The translations under genes were made by a program, and so were the position numbers. Below, piece by piece: positions 24,081 to 36,077 of a stretch of 55,469 nucleotides of DNA. A model generated the notes under the pieces. It saw only the letters and a program-made list of their open reading frames with translations. It was not told the origin of the DNA and did not search any database. The DNA is from Candidatus Cardinium hertigii (GTDB lineage Bacteria; Bacteroidota; Bacteroidia; Cytophagales_A; Amoebophilaceae). Location: contig NZ_RARA01000026.1 in NCBI RefSeq assembly GCF_003788695.1, positions 33,582-89,050 of the forward strand. Reading direction: 5' to 3'. Numbering within the stretch: position 1 is the first letter of the stretch; each line of letters begins with the position of its first letter.

Positions 24081-24190
24081 AATGGCAACTACCTACTCTC
24101 CCACGTGTTACCGGAGTACCATCGGCGCTACTGGGCTTAACTGCTCTGTTCGGAATGGGAAGAGGTGTACACCAGCGCTTTCGTCACCTT
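24081..24190 (-). rRNA. rrf: 5S ribosomal RNA
   Basis: Minus-strand sequence with the universally conserved CATTCCGAACAG loop, AAGCCCAGTAGCGCCGATGG and the closing GGGAGAGTAGG. End positions are estimated from the terminal helix (GGTGACG start, TTGCCAT end) and may be off by a few bases. It follows 23S after a spacer of about 175 bp that is AT-rich and contains no tRNA. Confidence 0.93.
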
Positions 24191-24335
24191 TATTTTTCAA
24201 ATCCTTTTCAAATCCCCTGTAATAACTGTAATAATAATATATTATATACAGAATAATATAATATATACAGATATGGTAATATATATATTTTTGCCACATT
24301 AAATGGTACAAATTACATACAAAATAATATAGTAA

Positions 24336-24356
24336 TTGACTATTGTAAAAGCAAAA
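24336..24356 (-). other. 3' strand of the 23S precursor processing stem
   Basis: On the minus strand TTTTGCTTTTACAATAGTCAA, which is complementary, with one bulged base, to the leader segment at 27324-27345. The two would form a helix of about 21 bp that loops out the whole 23S, as expected of an RNase III processing stem. Confidence 0.8.
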
Positions 24357-24366
24357 TCAAGCACAT

Positions 24367-27272
<2,906 letters not shown>

Positions 27273-27323
27273 TCTTGAAATTGGAATATGCGCATTTTTT
27301 TTCAAAAATGCATCTACCCCATT

Positions 27324-27345
27324 TTTTGCTTTTACAATAAGTCAA
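27324..27345 (-). other. 5' strand of the 23S precursor processing stem
   Basis: Minus-strand leader TTGACTTATTGTAAAAGCAA followed by AA. It pairs with the trailer at 24336-24356 and overlaps the boxA-like site, so the stem and antitermination signal are adjacent. Confidence 0.8.
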
Positions 27346-27350
27346 AGAAC
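27335..27350 (-). promoter_or_regulatory. boxA-like antitermination site in the 23S leader
   Basis: GTTCTTTGACTTATTG on the minus strand, close to the GTTCTTTGACATATTG-type leader motif often found before Bacteroidetes rRNA genes. The role is by analogy with Nus-factor antitermination. Confidence 0.55.
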
Positions 27351-27359
27351 ATATTTTCA

Positions 27360-27384
27360 AAAATCATCGAAAATCGATGATTTT
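27360..27384 (-). other. Hairpin in the 23S leader
   Basis: Perfect 11-bp arms AAAATCATCGA and TCGATGATTTT around a 3-nt loop, between promoter and boxA. It lacks a T run, so it is more likely a leader structure than a terminator. The interval 27385-27872 otherwise holds the promoter and a solo RA end, and no gene. Confidence 0.6.
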
Positions 27385-27478
27385 AAATTTTAATCCCGTT
27401 ACACCGCGTTGGCGCTAGATAAGATTTGTAAATGATTTTATCAATTTTCTTTAGTTCCCTAATTGGGAAACCCTAATG

Positions 27479-27509
27479 CAAAGATACATTGTTTTTTTAA
27501 ACGCGCAAA
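27479..27509 (-). promoter_or_regulatory. Bacteroidetes-type promoter of the 23S-5S operon
   Basis: On the minus strand TTTG (27506-27509), exactly 19 bp, then TATCTTTG (27479-27486). This is a perfect match to the -33 TTTG and -7 TAnnTTTG boxes used by the Bacteroidetes primary sigma factor. It lies about 200 bp before the mature 23S start and shows that 23S has its own promoter. Confidence 0.85.
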
Positions 27510-27763
27510 TATTTTTCAGATAAATAATATCTGATTGGAAAAATATGTATAAAAATATCTGGAAATCATATAAATTTAAATTTATTTTTTTAAACATTAC
27601 ACTACCAACAGGCATAAAATAAAGAAGCATGTAACCCAAAGTGAGCTATTGATTAACACAAGCTCTATAGGTAATACTTGCAGGTTGGTTACCTATCCAT
27701 TATAGTATAATTTAGTTATATATCCATTATACTTATACTATAATAGTCGCTCTTTTGTATGCT

Positions 27764-27797
27764 GTATCCGCTCACCTGCGTAGCAGCCATATTTTAA
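27764..27797. repeat. Solo RA right end
   Basis: GTATCCGCTCACCTGCGTAG followed by CAGCCATATTTTAA, the right terminus and its flank only. It is one of few RA pieces lying upstream of a gene (thyA). Confidence 0.7.
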
Positions 27798-27872
27798 CAA
27801 AAAGACGTATTAAACCATATTATATATTAAACTATATTATATTTAAAGATCAAATCTTGACTTGTAAAAGAC

Positions 27873-28667
27873 ATGAAGCAATATTTAACTTTACTCCAGC
27901 ATATTATAGCAGAGGGTATTGACAAAAAAGATCGGACGGGAATAGGCACCAAAAGTATTTTTGGTTATCAGATGCGATTCAACCTAAATAATGGATTTCC
28001 ACTAGTAACCACAAAAAAAGTTCATCTACGCTCTATTATTCATGAATTGATTTGGTTTTTAAGCGGTCATACCCATATAGCTTACTTACACAAGCATGGG
28101 GTTACTATATGGGATGAATGGGCAACGAAGGAGGGAGAACTGGGCCCTATTTATGGTTACCAGTGGAGGAGTTGGCCTACCGCAACAGGAGAAAAAATTG
28201 ATCAAATCAGCTCTATTATAAACGAAATCAAATGTAACCCAGATTCCCGTAGATTATTGATCAGTGCTTGGAATGTAGGGGAAATTCCTAAAATGGCATT
28301 GCCTCCTTGCCATGCTTTTTTTCAATTTTACGTAGCAAATGGCAAACTATCTTGTCAAGTTTACCAGCGTAGTGCAGATGTTTTTTTAGGAGTTCCCTTT
28401 AACATTGCCTCTTACGCATTGTTAACCATAATGATGGCACAGGTGTGTAAGCTACAGCTTGGTAGCTTAATCCATACATTAGGAGACGCCCATTTATACC
28501 ATAATCACCTTGAACAAGCAAATTTACAACTCAAGCGAGAACCCTATGCATTGCCTACCATGCAAGTTCGTCAAGAGGTAACAGATTTGTTTAGTTTTGT
28601 TTATGAAGATTTTACACTACTACATTATAACCATTATCCAGCTATTCAAGCGCCTATTGCAGTATAA
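27873..28667 (+). CDS. thyA: Thymidylate synthase
   Basis: A 264-residue ThyA, the same length as the E. coli enzyme. It methylates dUMP to dTMP with methylene-tetrahydrofolate. Visible are the phosphate-binding [11 protein letters not shown] (18-28), the active-site PPCHAFFQF with Cys146, [20 protein letters not shown] (165-184) with the substrate-binding Ser/Asp/Asn, and [11 protein letters not shown]. It is complete. dut, which makes dUMP, is at the end of the window. It heads a three-gene same-strand run with the phosphodiesterase and tatD. Confidence 0.97.
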   Translation: MKQYLTLLQHIIAEGIDKKDRTGIGTKSIFGYQMRFNLNNGFPLVTTKKVHLRSIIHELIWFLSGHTHIAYLHKHGVTIWDEWATKEGELGPIYGYQWRSWPTATGEKIDQISSIINEIKCNPDSRRLLISAWNVGEIPKMALPPCHAFFQFYVANGKLSCQVYQRSADVFLGVPFNIASYALLTIMMAQVCKLQLGSLIHTLGDAHLYHNHLEQANLQLKREPYALPTMQVRQEVTDLFSFVYEDFTLLHYNHYPAIQAPIAV

Positions 28668-28740
28668 CATTACGTATGATAAACCATAATAAATTTGTTG
28701 TGCAATTGGGGACAAAACAAACTTTTACTTGTGCCTAATT

Positions 28741-29256
28741 ATGAAAATTGGTTTACTCTCTGATACCCATGGATGGCTTGATCCTAAAATCTTTGATCAC
28801 TTTGAAAAGTGTAATGAAGTGTGGCATGCAGGAGATATTGGAGATCCCAAATTGCTAGCCGCATTCGATAATTTTAACTGCTTTAGAGCAGTATATGGCA
28901 ATATTGATGAAAAGGCCATAAGACAAAAATTTCCTGAATTCCAAATTTTTCAATGCGAACAAATCAAGGTATGGATGACCCATATAGGCGGTATACCCCC
29001 TATATACACACCGCTTATACGTGCAAAACTCAGTCAAAAACAACCCGACATTTTGGTATGTGGCCATTCACATATTTTACGTGTTATGCGCGATATAAAA
29101 CGCCCTCCGCTCCTTTATCTCAATCCGGGTGCGGCTGGACGCCATGGTGCACATTACATGCGTACGCTTTTACGTTTCGAAATAGATAACAACAAAATTG
29201 GTAACATGGAAGTTATCGAACTGGGAACCAGGTCAACGCTAATAGATAACCATTAA
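28741..29256 (+). CDS. YfcE/MJ0936-type metallophosphoesterase
   Basis: A 171-residue calcineurin-like phosphodiesterase. I start at the ATG at 28741, since the upstream in-frame TTG would add four residues ahead of the conserved first strand. Metal ligands follow the family pattern: LLSDTHG (Asp8, His10), HAGDIGD (Asp32), VYGNID (Asn near 54), WMTHIG and VCGHSHI (GHSH). NPGAAGRHG follows near the end. Family members hydrolyse phosphodiesters of varied substrates; the one used here is unknown. It is preceded by thyA and followed 13 bp later by tatD. Confidence 0.9.
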   Translation: MKIGLLSDTHGWLDPKIFDHFEKCNEVWHAGDIGDPKLLAAFDNFNCFRAVYGNIDEKAIRQKFPEFQIFQCEQIKVWMTHIGGIPPIYTPLIRAKLSQKQPDILVCGHSHILRVMRDIKRPPLLYLNPGAAGRHGAHYMRTLLRFEIDNNKIGNMEVIELGTRSTLIDNH

Positions 29257-29269
29257 CCTTTTATGCATT

Positions 29270-30040
29270 ATGCAACTTATTGATACACATGCACACCTAT
29301 ATACAATTGATTGTCAAAAAGAATTATCACTATCGTTAGAAAGAGCACAAAAAAATTATGTTGCCAAAATCTACATGCCCAACATACATGAAGGAACCAT
29401 AGCAAGCATGATGGATGTGGCAGCAGCCTACCCTACTACGTGTCTGCCCATGATGGGTATCCATCCTTGTCATATAACAAAAAATTTTACCTCTCAACTA
29501 TATCTAGTAGAGGAATGGCTTGCTAAAGACTCTTTTGTAGCAATTGGTGAAATAGGGATAGATTTATACCATGATACTGCTCTATGGAAGGAGCAAAAAG
29601 AAGCATTTACTATCCAACTTAACCTAGCTAAGGCCTATCATCTTCCCCTTTCGATTCACTGTAGAAATGCCTCTAAGGAGATGATGCAATTGCTAGAAAA
29701 AGCACAAGATGGCTCATTACGAGGTATTATTCACTGCTTTTCAGGCAATTTAATAGAGGCAGAAAAGTATATACAATTGGGTTTCAGCCTAGGTGTTGGC
29801 GGCCTTATTACCATATTAAAAAGCGGATTGGCAGAAACAATAGCAGCTATAGACCTTAAACATTTGGTTTTAGAAACAGATAGCCCCTATCTAACACCGG
29901 AACCTTATCGGGGCAAACGCAATGAACCAGGTTATTTACTTTACATCGCAGAAAAACTTGCAGAAATAAAACAGATAACATTAACAGAAATTGCATCGAT
30001 AACCACCCAAAATGCAGAAAAAAATTTTTCACCAAGCTGA
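29270..30040 (+). CDS. TatD-family metal-dependent hydrolase
   Basis: A 256-residue TIM-barrel hydrolase. The N-terminal DTHAHLY places metal ligands His7 and His9. AIGEIGIDLY supplies the bridging glutamate near 92. PLSIHCRNA and GIIHCFSG supply further histidines. LETDSPYL gives the conserved aspartate, followed by the family segment PYRGKRNEPGYL. TatD enzymes are metal-dependent DNases or D-aminoacyl-tRNA deacylase relatives. The last of three co-directional genes, it is followed within 10 bp by an RA copy. Confidence 0.93.
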   Translation: MQLIDTHAHLYTIDCQKELSLSLERAQKNYVAKIYMPNIHEGTIASMMDVAAAYPTTCLPMMGIHPCHITKNFTSQLYLVEEWLAKDSFVAIGEIGIDLYHDTALWKEQKEAFTIQLNLAKAYHLPLSIHCRNASKEMMQLLEKAQDGSLRGIIHCFSGNLIEAEKYIQLGFSLGVGGLITILKSGLAETIAAIDLKHLVLETDSPYLTPEPYRGKRNEPGYLLYIAEKLAEIKQITLTEIASITTQNAEKNFSPS

Positions 30041-30046
30041 TTAAAG

Positions 30047-30411
30047 ACATCCGTTCACTTGCATAACCATATTTTGTAGATTACAGAAAATGGCTAATAT
30101 TTAATAATTGTTGATTTTATCCATTTAAAAAAACTACTTCTTTTAAGGCTACTTCTTTTACAGCTACTTTTTTTGCTTGATCAAAAAAAGTAGCCAAAAA
30201 AAATCAAGCGCTGGTGAACAAAGGTGTTGAAAAGTTCAATCTGAAAGCTGAAAATCAGAACTCGCCCAGGCTTGCAGCCTTGGGCTCAAACAGGCTGATT
30301 TTCTACTACCTTTCAGACTGAACTTTTCTAGTCACACCTTTGTTCAAGGCGCGTTTTTTATGGCCTTGCATTATTGCACTATTTTTAATTGGCCATTGGG
30401 TGAACGAATAC
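30047..30411. repeat. RA repeat, variant A
   Basis: It runs from a weakened right end (CATCCGTTCACTTGCATAAC) to a left end (CCATTGGGTGAACGAATAC). The stem GTTGAAAAGTTCAATCTGAA faces TTTCAGACTGAACTTTTC, with an apex CCCAGGCTTGCAGCCTTGGG. It fills the space between the convergent tatD and TolC-family genes. Confidence 0.88.
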
Positions 30412-30426
30412 GGCTAGATTAGATAT

Positions 30427-31794
30427 CTAACGCAGTTTAATAGTACTACCCTTTTTGATGTTTTGTACAAAAAAATCCCTCCCTCCCATCAAATGATACA
30501 ACTCAAATTCTGCTTTTTTTACTTTAAAAACTGCATCTATTACATCGTATTCTGCTTGTTGAACCTCTTTTTCTGCTTCCCGCAATTCAAGTAGCTGTAT
30601 TTGATGAAGTCGATACTGTTCTTTTGCAACCACTAATTTTTGTTTTTGTAGCTGCAGTTTCTCTTTTACTATTTTATGTGAAGCTATAAGATGATCATAG
30701 GCCCCTCTTTTATCTTCTAAATGGGCTTCTGCCGTTAGCTTGTCTTTAGTTAAATTAAGTTTTTCATGATTTAAATGCATACGTGCTTTTTGAATTCGTG
30801 CAGGTAACAATAGCAAGCCAGCTATATCTAGATTAAGACTAATCCCAATATTTAGCGACTTGCTAAAGGTCTCATTCGTATGGCTAAAGGGTTGCTGCTT
30901 ACCCACCGGACTATTTTTAAAATCATACGTATAACCATCATTCAAGCAAAAATTACTAGATATGCTTAAACAGGAAAGTGGATAAGAGACCTTAGTTTGC
31001 GTTAATTTAGTGGCAGCTATGGCTACTTTGTTTTCTTGTATAACTGTTTCCAAATCAACCACTTTTTCCTTTGTAATGGCCGTAATATCCCACATAGGTT
31101 GAACAGAGGTATCTGATTGCACCAGTATGGTTGTATGTAGTGGCTTGCCAAATATTATATTTAAATGGCGGCGATTTTTTTTAAGTGCTTCCTGGTCCTC
31201 CAACCAGGTTAATTTTGCTTTTTTTAAGGTCAATTCAGCATTGAAATAATCTATTTTTGATACTATTCCCAATCTAAATTTTTCTTCATCTATTTTTAAC
31301 TTGGCTGCCGCAACCCTGACAAGGGTATTAGACAGTTCCCATCTTTTTTGTGCCAATGCCAGTGCATAATAAGAGGTAACCACGCGTTGTAATATTTCAC
31401 TTACTGATTTTACTGCAGTTAAGTTAACTACTATATTGTTTTTACGGCGAATCTTAGTAGCAAAAATATTATTAAAAAGGTCTAATTTCCATGTTAATGT
31501 AATGGGATCTGATTGAAAGGAAAAATTTGCACCTTCCTTACGCCAACTATTCTGTTGGCCCAGCCTGTAGGCAACTGTAGGAAACCATAGGTTAACACTT
31601 TCAATTCTATTCTCCAATAGCGATTCTTTTTTTTTGTTTCCAGCTATTTGAATATCCAAATTTTCTTTTAAGGCCATGTCTATTGCTTCTTGTAAGCTGA
31701 TGGGCTTTTCCTTAGCATTTGCTGTTACATGCATTAAAAATATGCCACTGCCTATTATACCTAAGCGCAACCATTTAACCCATTTTTCCATCAT
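30427..31794 (-). CDS. TolC-family outer-membrane efflux protein
   Basis: About 455 residues. I chose the ATG at 31794, which gives a signal peptide (WLRLGIIGSGIFLMHVTANA) and a 19-bp gap after the ATPase gene. An earlier ATG at 31833 would overlap that gene. The mature part begins with the classical TolC start ISLQEAIDMALKENLDIQIA and has two long helical hairpins (LAAAKLKIDEEKFRLGIVSK-like and EQYRLHQIQLLELREAEKEV) with a repeat in the second half. It probably forms the outer-membrane duct for the ABC exporter encoded just upstream. It is last in a five-gene operon. Confidence 0.88.
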   Translation of the reverse strand: MMEKWVKWLRLGIIGSGIFLMHVTANAKEKPISLQEAIDMALKENLDIQIAGNKKKESLLENRIESVNLWFPTVAYRLGQQNSWRKEGANFSFQSDPITLTWKLDLFNNIFATKIRRKNNIVVNLTAVKSVSEILQRVVTSYYALALAQKRWELSNTLVRVAAAKLKIDEEKFRLGIVSKIDYFNAELTLKKAKLTWLEDQEALKKNRRHLNIIFGKPLHTTILVQSDTSVQPMWDITAITKEKVVDLETVIQENKVAIAATKLTQTKVSYPLSCLSISSNFCLNDGYTYDFKNSPVGKQQPFSHTNETFSKSLNIGISLNLDIAGLLLLPARIQKARMHLNHEKLNLTKDKLTAEAHLEDKRGAYDHLIASHKIVKEKLQLQKQKLVVAKEQYRLHQIQLLELREAEKEVQQAEYDVIDAVFKVKKAEFELYHLMGGRDFFVQNIKKGSTIKLR

Positions 31795-31813
31795 CAACCT
31801 ATTTAACAAAAAA

Positions 31814-32476
31814 TTATTGAACAATTTTCCCATCTGAAATTTCTTGAATACTATTACATTGCCGTGCTACCTGAAGGGAATGTGTTACAATAAGAATAGT
31901 ATTTCCCTCTTTATTCATTTGCTTAAGCAGCGCCATAATCTCATGAGAAGTACTACTGTCTAAGGCTCCTGTTGGTTCATCTGCCAAAATTAAGGGAGGA
32001 GCCGTTACCAATGCGCGTGCAATAGCCACTCTTTGTTGTTGACCACCCGAAAGTGCGTTCGGCTTATTATAGGCATGGGCAGACAATCCCACCCTATCGA
32101 GCATGGCTAATGCACGTTTGTGGCGCTCCTGCCTTTCTATACCTTGGTAATAAAGTGGCAAAGCTACATTCTCTAAAGCAGTTTTAAAGGGAATTAAATA
32201 AAAACGTTGAAAAACAAAACCAATCAACTGACTTCTATACTTACTAGCTTGTTGGCTAGAAAGGTTTTTTATATGGACCCCATTGAGGTAGTAATCCCCT
32301 TTGTCATAATTGTCTAATATACCAATAATATTCAACAGTGTAGATTTGCCAGCACCAGATTGTCCCATTAAAGCCACAAGATCTCCCTTTTCAAGATGAA
32401 AATTTATGCCCTTCAATACCTCTCTGGTAATCGTACCCGTTTGGTAGGATTTATATAACGCCTGAATTTGGATCAT
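31814..32476 (-). CDS. ABC transporter ATP-binding protein (MacB/LolD type)
   Basis: A 220-residue ATPase with Walker A GQSGAGKST (38-46), Q-loop VFQRFYLIPFKTALENV, signature LSGGQQQRVAIARA (142-155), Walker B LILADEPTGALD (162-173) and an H-loop histidine in LIVTHS. The DEPTGALDS signature is typical of the MacB/LolD/FtsE group, which works with permeases having large periplasmic domains. It is separate from the permeases here, whereas E. coli MacB is fused. It lies 5 bp after the adaptor gene. Confidence 0.94.
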   Translation of the reverse strand: MIQIQALYKSYQTGTITREVLKGINFHLEKGDLVALMGQSGAGKSTLLNIIGILDNYDKGDYYLNGVHIKNLSSQQASKYRSQLIGFVFQRFYLIPFKTALENVALPLYYQGIERQERHKRALAMLDRVGLSAHAYNKPNALSGGQQQRVAIARALVTAPPLILADEPTGALDSSTSHEIMALLKQMNKEGNTILIVTHSLQVARQCNSIQEISDGKIVQ

Positions 32477-32481
32477 GCCAA

Positions 32482-33567
32482 TTATTCCTCTATAATGAGT
32501 TGATCTGCCTCGGTAAGGCCTTCTTTAATCTCTGTATAGAGGCCATCTGATAGCCCTAGTACAACATTTTTATTAATATTTTCAGTTCCATTCCAGCATT
32601 TTACGAAATAAGTATGGCCTTCTTCTTGAATCATTTTATCTGGTATGGCTAATACCTGCTGCACTTGCTCCACTATTACCTCTGCAAGTACTACATAACC
32701 AGCACGTAATATAATTTTGGATTTTTTTGGTTTTGATATAGTACCTTCTATATCAAACTTAACGTCTCCTCTTTCTAATCCTTTTTCATTGGCCTTCGGT
32801 GCAATGGTAGTTAACGTAACTTGGAATTTTTCCTCTGGAAAGGCATTTAATGAGGCTTCAAAAGTCATTCCTTTGGTAAGGTACACTACATCTAGGTCAG
32901 TTACTTGTGCAGAAAACATAAATTGATCCATGTCTCCAATAATGGCCACAGTAGTTCCACCTTCAGATTGGGTACTCGTTTCTTGCACCATACTGCCCTC
33001 TTTAGCTGGTAACGCTAAAATGGTTCCCTTTGTAGTAGCTTTAATAACATTTACATCTATACCTTTTTCTTTGGTGTATCCACGCTGGGCAATTTGCAAA
33101 TGTTTTTGGGCCATAGCAAAATTTTCTTTTTCTTTTTCCCAATCGGTTACAAACTTTTCATATGCTTGCTTTGCTAACATCTTTTTTTTAAAAAGTTGCT
33201 CATTTCTCAGGAAATTAGTTCTAGCTTCGTTGCGTGCAATAGAAGCTAAACGTAACTTACTCTCTGCATCCTCTATTGCTTTGGTACTGGGTTGTATTTT
33301 AATACGAGCAATAGCTGCTCCCTGTGGGATATAATCCCCTACCCGCACAAATAACTTTTCTACCACACCGGTCATATGTGTCTTTAGTTTAATTTCTTTA
33401 TGGGGTATTAAATTACCAGAAAAAACTTTTTTATGTACAATATTTCTACGGGTAGGCTGCTCTGTTTTAATGGTCACTGTAGGTAACCTTTTATAAACTT
33501 TAGAATAAGCAAAATAGCCTCCAGCTACTACACACAAGACTACCACAAGTTTAGTTATAATACGCAT
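32482..33567 (-). CDS. Periplasmic adaptor subunit (MacA/HlyD family)
   Basis: A 361-residue membrane-fusion protein. One N-terminal membrane anchor (7-22) is followed by a lipoyl half (HMTGVVEKLFVRVGDYIPQG, near 64-83), an alpha-hairpin (about 90-165), the second lipoyl half (ATTKGTILALPAKEGSMVQE) and beta-barrel and membrane-proximal domains. This is the MacA layout and bridges an inner-membrane ABC permease to TolC. It sits between permease and ATPase genes with gaps of only 3-5 bp. Confidence 0.92.
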   Translation of the reverse strand: MRIITKLVVVLCVVAGGYFAYSKVYKRLPTVTIKTEQPTRRNIVHKKVFSGNLIPHKEIKLKTHMTGVVEKLFVRVGDYIPQGAAIARIKIQPSTKAIEDAESKLRLASIARNEARTNFLRNEQLFKKKMLAKQAYEKFVTDWEKEKENFAMAQKHLQIAQRGYTKEKGIDVNVIKATTKGTILALPAKEGSMVQETSTQSEGGTTVAIIGDMDQFMFSAQVTDLDVVYLTKGMTFEASLNAFPEEKFQVTLTTIAPKANEKGLERGDVKFDIEGTISKPKKSKIILRAGYVVLAEVIVEQVQQVLAIPDKMIQEEGHTYFVKCWNGTENINKNVVLGLSDGLYTEIKEGLTEADQLIIEE

Positions 33568-33570
33568 TAT

Positions 33571-34794
33571 TTATTCATTATTTAAAGCATCTATTGGTTT
33601 AATGTACAATGCCCTTTTAGCAGGGATAAGACCAGCCAAACAACCTGAGCATACCAAAATGGCTAGGGAAACCAACGCAATGGTGTATGAATATTCAAAA
33701 TCAGTGCAACCCGCATGCTTAGCGATAATAGGCAATAGATAACGGTTAATCCATTGTATCAAGCCTATGCCTATGCTTATACCAATGATACCAGCCATCA
33801 AGTTAATAATAATTGATTCCAGTAAAATTAGCCCTATGATATCTTTTGATCCAGCCCCAAGCACCTTACGAATGGCAATTTCTTGCGTACGTTCCTGCAC
33901 TACAACTAACATCATATTCCCAACATTAAAGAGACCACTTAACAAAAAACATAAACTAATCAGCCAAATAAATCCCTGTATAACTACAAAAAGCGTTTGA
34001 AAAAATTTAACCCTTCTGTCTGGAGGGAAAATATACAGTGCATACCGATCTTCCCATTTAAAATGAAGTCGTTTAGCTAAATACGTTCGAATCTTTTTTT
34101 CTATATCTTTAGCGTTTTGTTTAGGCTTTAGGATACAGTTCATACGATGAATGGTATCAATGCTTGTCGGAAACAATACTTTAAAGAAGGTGTTGGGAAT
34201 AATTACGGCCTTGTCATTCTCATAATCAACTACTTCCAATACACCTATAATACAAACCATGCTACTACCTATTGAGATAAACTTCCCAATGGCTGCATGT
34301 GTACCAAACAATTGATTTTTTATTTTTGAGCCAAGTATACAAACCGGTAATTTTTGTGCTAGATCTCGTTTAGTAAAAAAACGCCCTACTGCAAGCGCTA
34401 AATTGTTTACTTTTTCATACCCCACCCGAACACCTAAAATAGGGCTGTCTTGTTTTTCTTGCGCATACGAAATGGAATGATAATGCTCAAAAATAGGCAT
34501 GGCCTCCTCAAAAACATTCAAATGATGGACCATATGGTCTGCTAACGCTTCAGTCAAAGGTAGCCTACCAGCAGCTGTATAGCCTGGCTGAATATAGATG
34601 ATATCGTTGCCATAGTTATGAAATTTTTGCATGGTACCCTTATAAAATCCTCTGCCGCCTCCTTGCAAAAGAACCAGTATGATCATAGCCCACATAACCC
34701 CAAATCCCGTAAAAAAGGTCCTTACTTTGTGCTCTCTGAGGCTGTTATATACTTCAACCAAACTTTGGTATTCAAACATCTTATTTAATTGCAC
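33571..34794 (-). CDS. ABC permease, MacB/FtsX type (second of two)
   Basis: A 407-residue permease: one N-terminal membrane helix (29-46), a MacB-like periplasmic domain of about 220 residues, then three C-terminal helices with the FtsX signature TQEIAIRKVLGAGSKDI (near 309) and a final ALYIKPIDALNNE. The order helix, large periplasmic domain, three helices is that of MacB. It is a paralogue of the next gene upstream; the pair may act as a heterodimer. Confidence 0.9.
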   Translation of the reverse strand: MQLNKMFEYQSLVEVYNSLREHKVRTFFTGFGVMWAMIILVLLQGGGRGFYKGTMQKFHNYGNDIIYIQPGYTAAGRLPLTEALADHMVHHLNVFEEAMPIFEHYHSISYAQEKQDSPILGVRVGYEKVNNLALAVGRFFTKRDLAQKLPVCILGSKIKNQLFGTHAAIGKFISIGSSMVCIIGVLEVVDYENDKAVIIPNTFFKVLFPTSIDTIHRMNCILKPKQNAKDIEKKIRTYLAKRLHFKWEDRYALYIFPPDRRVKFFQTLFVVIQGFIWLISLCFLLSGLFNVGNMMLVVVQERTQEIAIRKVLGAGSKDIIGLILLESIIINLMAGIIGISIGIGLIQWINRYLLPIIAKHAGCTDFEYSYTIALVSLAILVCSGCLAGLIPAKRALYIKPIDALNNE

Positions 34795-34854
34795 ATCCTT
34801 GGATTCTTGAACAAGCGCAATATAATGAAAAATTAAGAAAACGTCTCCTTCCTA

Positions 34855-36069
34855 TTATTTTCCACCCAATGCCTGCACCGGTTTTATTTTTACAGCCCTT
34901 ATAATGGGAACAATACTAGCTAAACAGCTTGCTAGAAATATAAATCCTAACCCGCCCATAATAAACTCAGAAGGACATGTTAACTTCGATAAATAATATG
35001 ACTTAATTAGTGGCACTACTGCATTATTAAGCAATTGCAGTAGGACAAAACCTGCTGCAAAACCTATTATACCCGCTATAAAGGTTACAAGCGCTATTTC
35101 CCATAAAATCATAGTTCCAATTTCTACTGTACGTGCACCCAATACCCTTCGAATCGCAATCTCTTCTATTCTTTCATAAATGGTTACCAGCATCATATTA
35201 CTAATACCTACTATACCTGTTAGTAAGAAACAGACACCTATAATCCAGTTAAAAGTAGCTACATTTTTAAAAAAATTATGCCATTCATTGGCATGGCGGG
35301 CTACACTACATATAAAAAGCGATTTTTTATCGTTGATATCAAAGTTTAAATGGCGCGAAAAATAAGAACGGCATTGCGCTTCTGTTAGTTCTATATTCGC
35401 AGTTGGTCTTAAGGTAAGCCGAATCAACCATACATAACGACTCTCCCTAGGAAATATCTTCTTAAAAAAGCTATTGGTAACCAATAGATCCGAATTTCTA
35501 CTAAGCACAAGGTCATTAGTCTGATCTAACACACCTACTACTTGCAATCCCTTACTGCCTAACAGAATATATTTGCCAATAGCCTTTTCTTTCCCAAAGA
35601 GTTGTTCTTTTAGCTTTAAACCTATTATACAAATATCGCTTGCTTCTGCCTCATCATGCGCCGTAAAGAAACGTCCTTCTTGTATGGACAAATGTGCCAA
35701 TACCGCATAGCCAGGCTCGAGCCCTATAATCGAAGTGTATCTTTCACTTTTTTTGTCTTTATAGGTTACAACGTGATTATGACACAAGATAGGGGTAGCT
35801 TGTTGGATGCCTTCCAATCGCTGATCTAAATTCGAAACCATGGACGTTGGAAGGTCTATTCCAGCATACCCTGTTGTGTAAATCAACATCGTTTTTTCTC
35901 CAAACTGTGCAAAAGACTGGGAAATACCGTTGTGAAATCCATTACCCGTAGCCAATAGCAATACAAGCATAAAAATAGCCCACAACACACCGAACCCCAT
36001 AGAAAGGGATTTTGCTTTATGGGTACTAATACTTTCATAGGCTTCTCTTAAGGAATGTAAAAAATACAT
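34855..36069 (-). CDS. ABC permease, MacB/FtsX type (first of two)
   Basis: A 404-residue paralogue of the neighbouring permease, with the same topology: first helix AIFMLVLLLATGNGFHNG (31-48), a periplasmic domain, then EEIAIRRVLGARTVEIGTMI near 307 and two further helices. Both N-termini share an SLREAYESIS/SLREHKVRTF-type amphipathic start. It is first in the exporter operon; a 60-bp gap separates it from the second permease, and xerC ends just upstream (8 bp gap). Substrate unknown: MacAB relatives export macrolides, lipoproteins, haem precursors or peptides. Confidence 0.9.
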   Translation of the reverse strand: MYFLHSLREAYESISTHKAKSLSMGFGVLWAIFMLVLLLATGNGFHNGISQSFAQFGEKTMLIYTTGYAGIDLPTSMVSNLDQRLEGIQQATPILCHNHVVTYKDKKSERYTSIIGLEPGYAVLAHLSIQEGRFFTAHDEAEASDICIIGLKLKEQLFGKEKAIGKYILLGSKGLQVVGVLDQTNDLVLSRNSDLLVTNSFFKKIFPRESRYVWLIRLTLRPTANIELTEAQCRSYFSRHLNFDINDKKSLFICSVARHANEWHNFFKNVATFNWIIGVCFLLTGIVGISNMMLVTIYERIEEIAIRRVLGARTVEIGTMILWEIALVTFIAGIIGFAAGFVLLQLLNNAVVPLIKSYYLSKLTCPSEFIMGGLGFIFLASCLASIVPIIRAVKIKPVQALGGK

Positions 36070-36077
36070 AATTTTTA

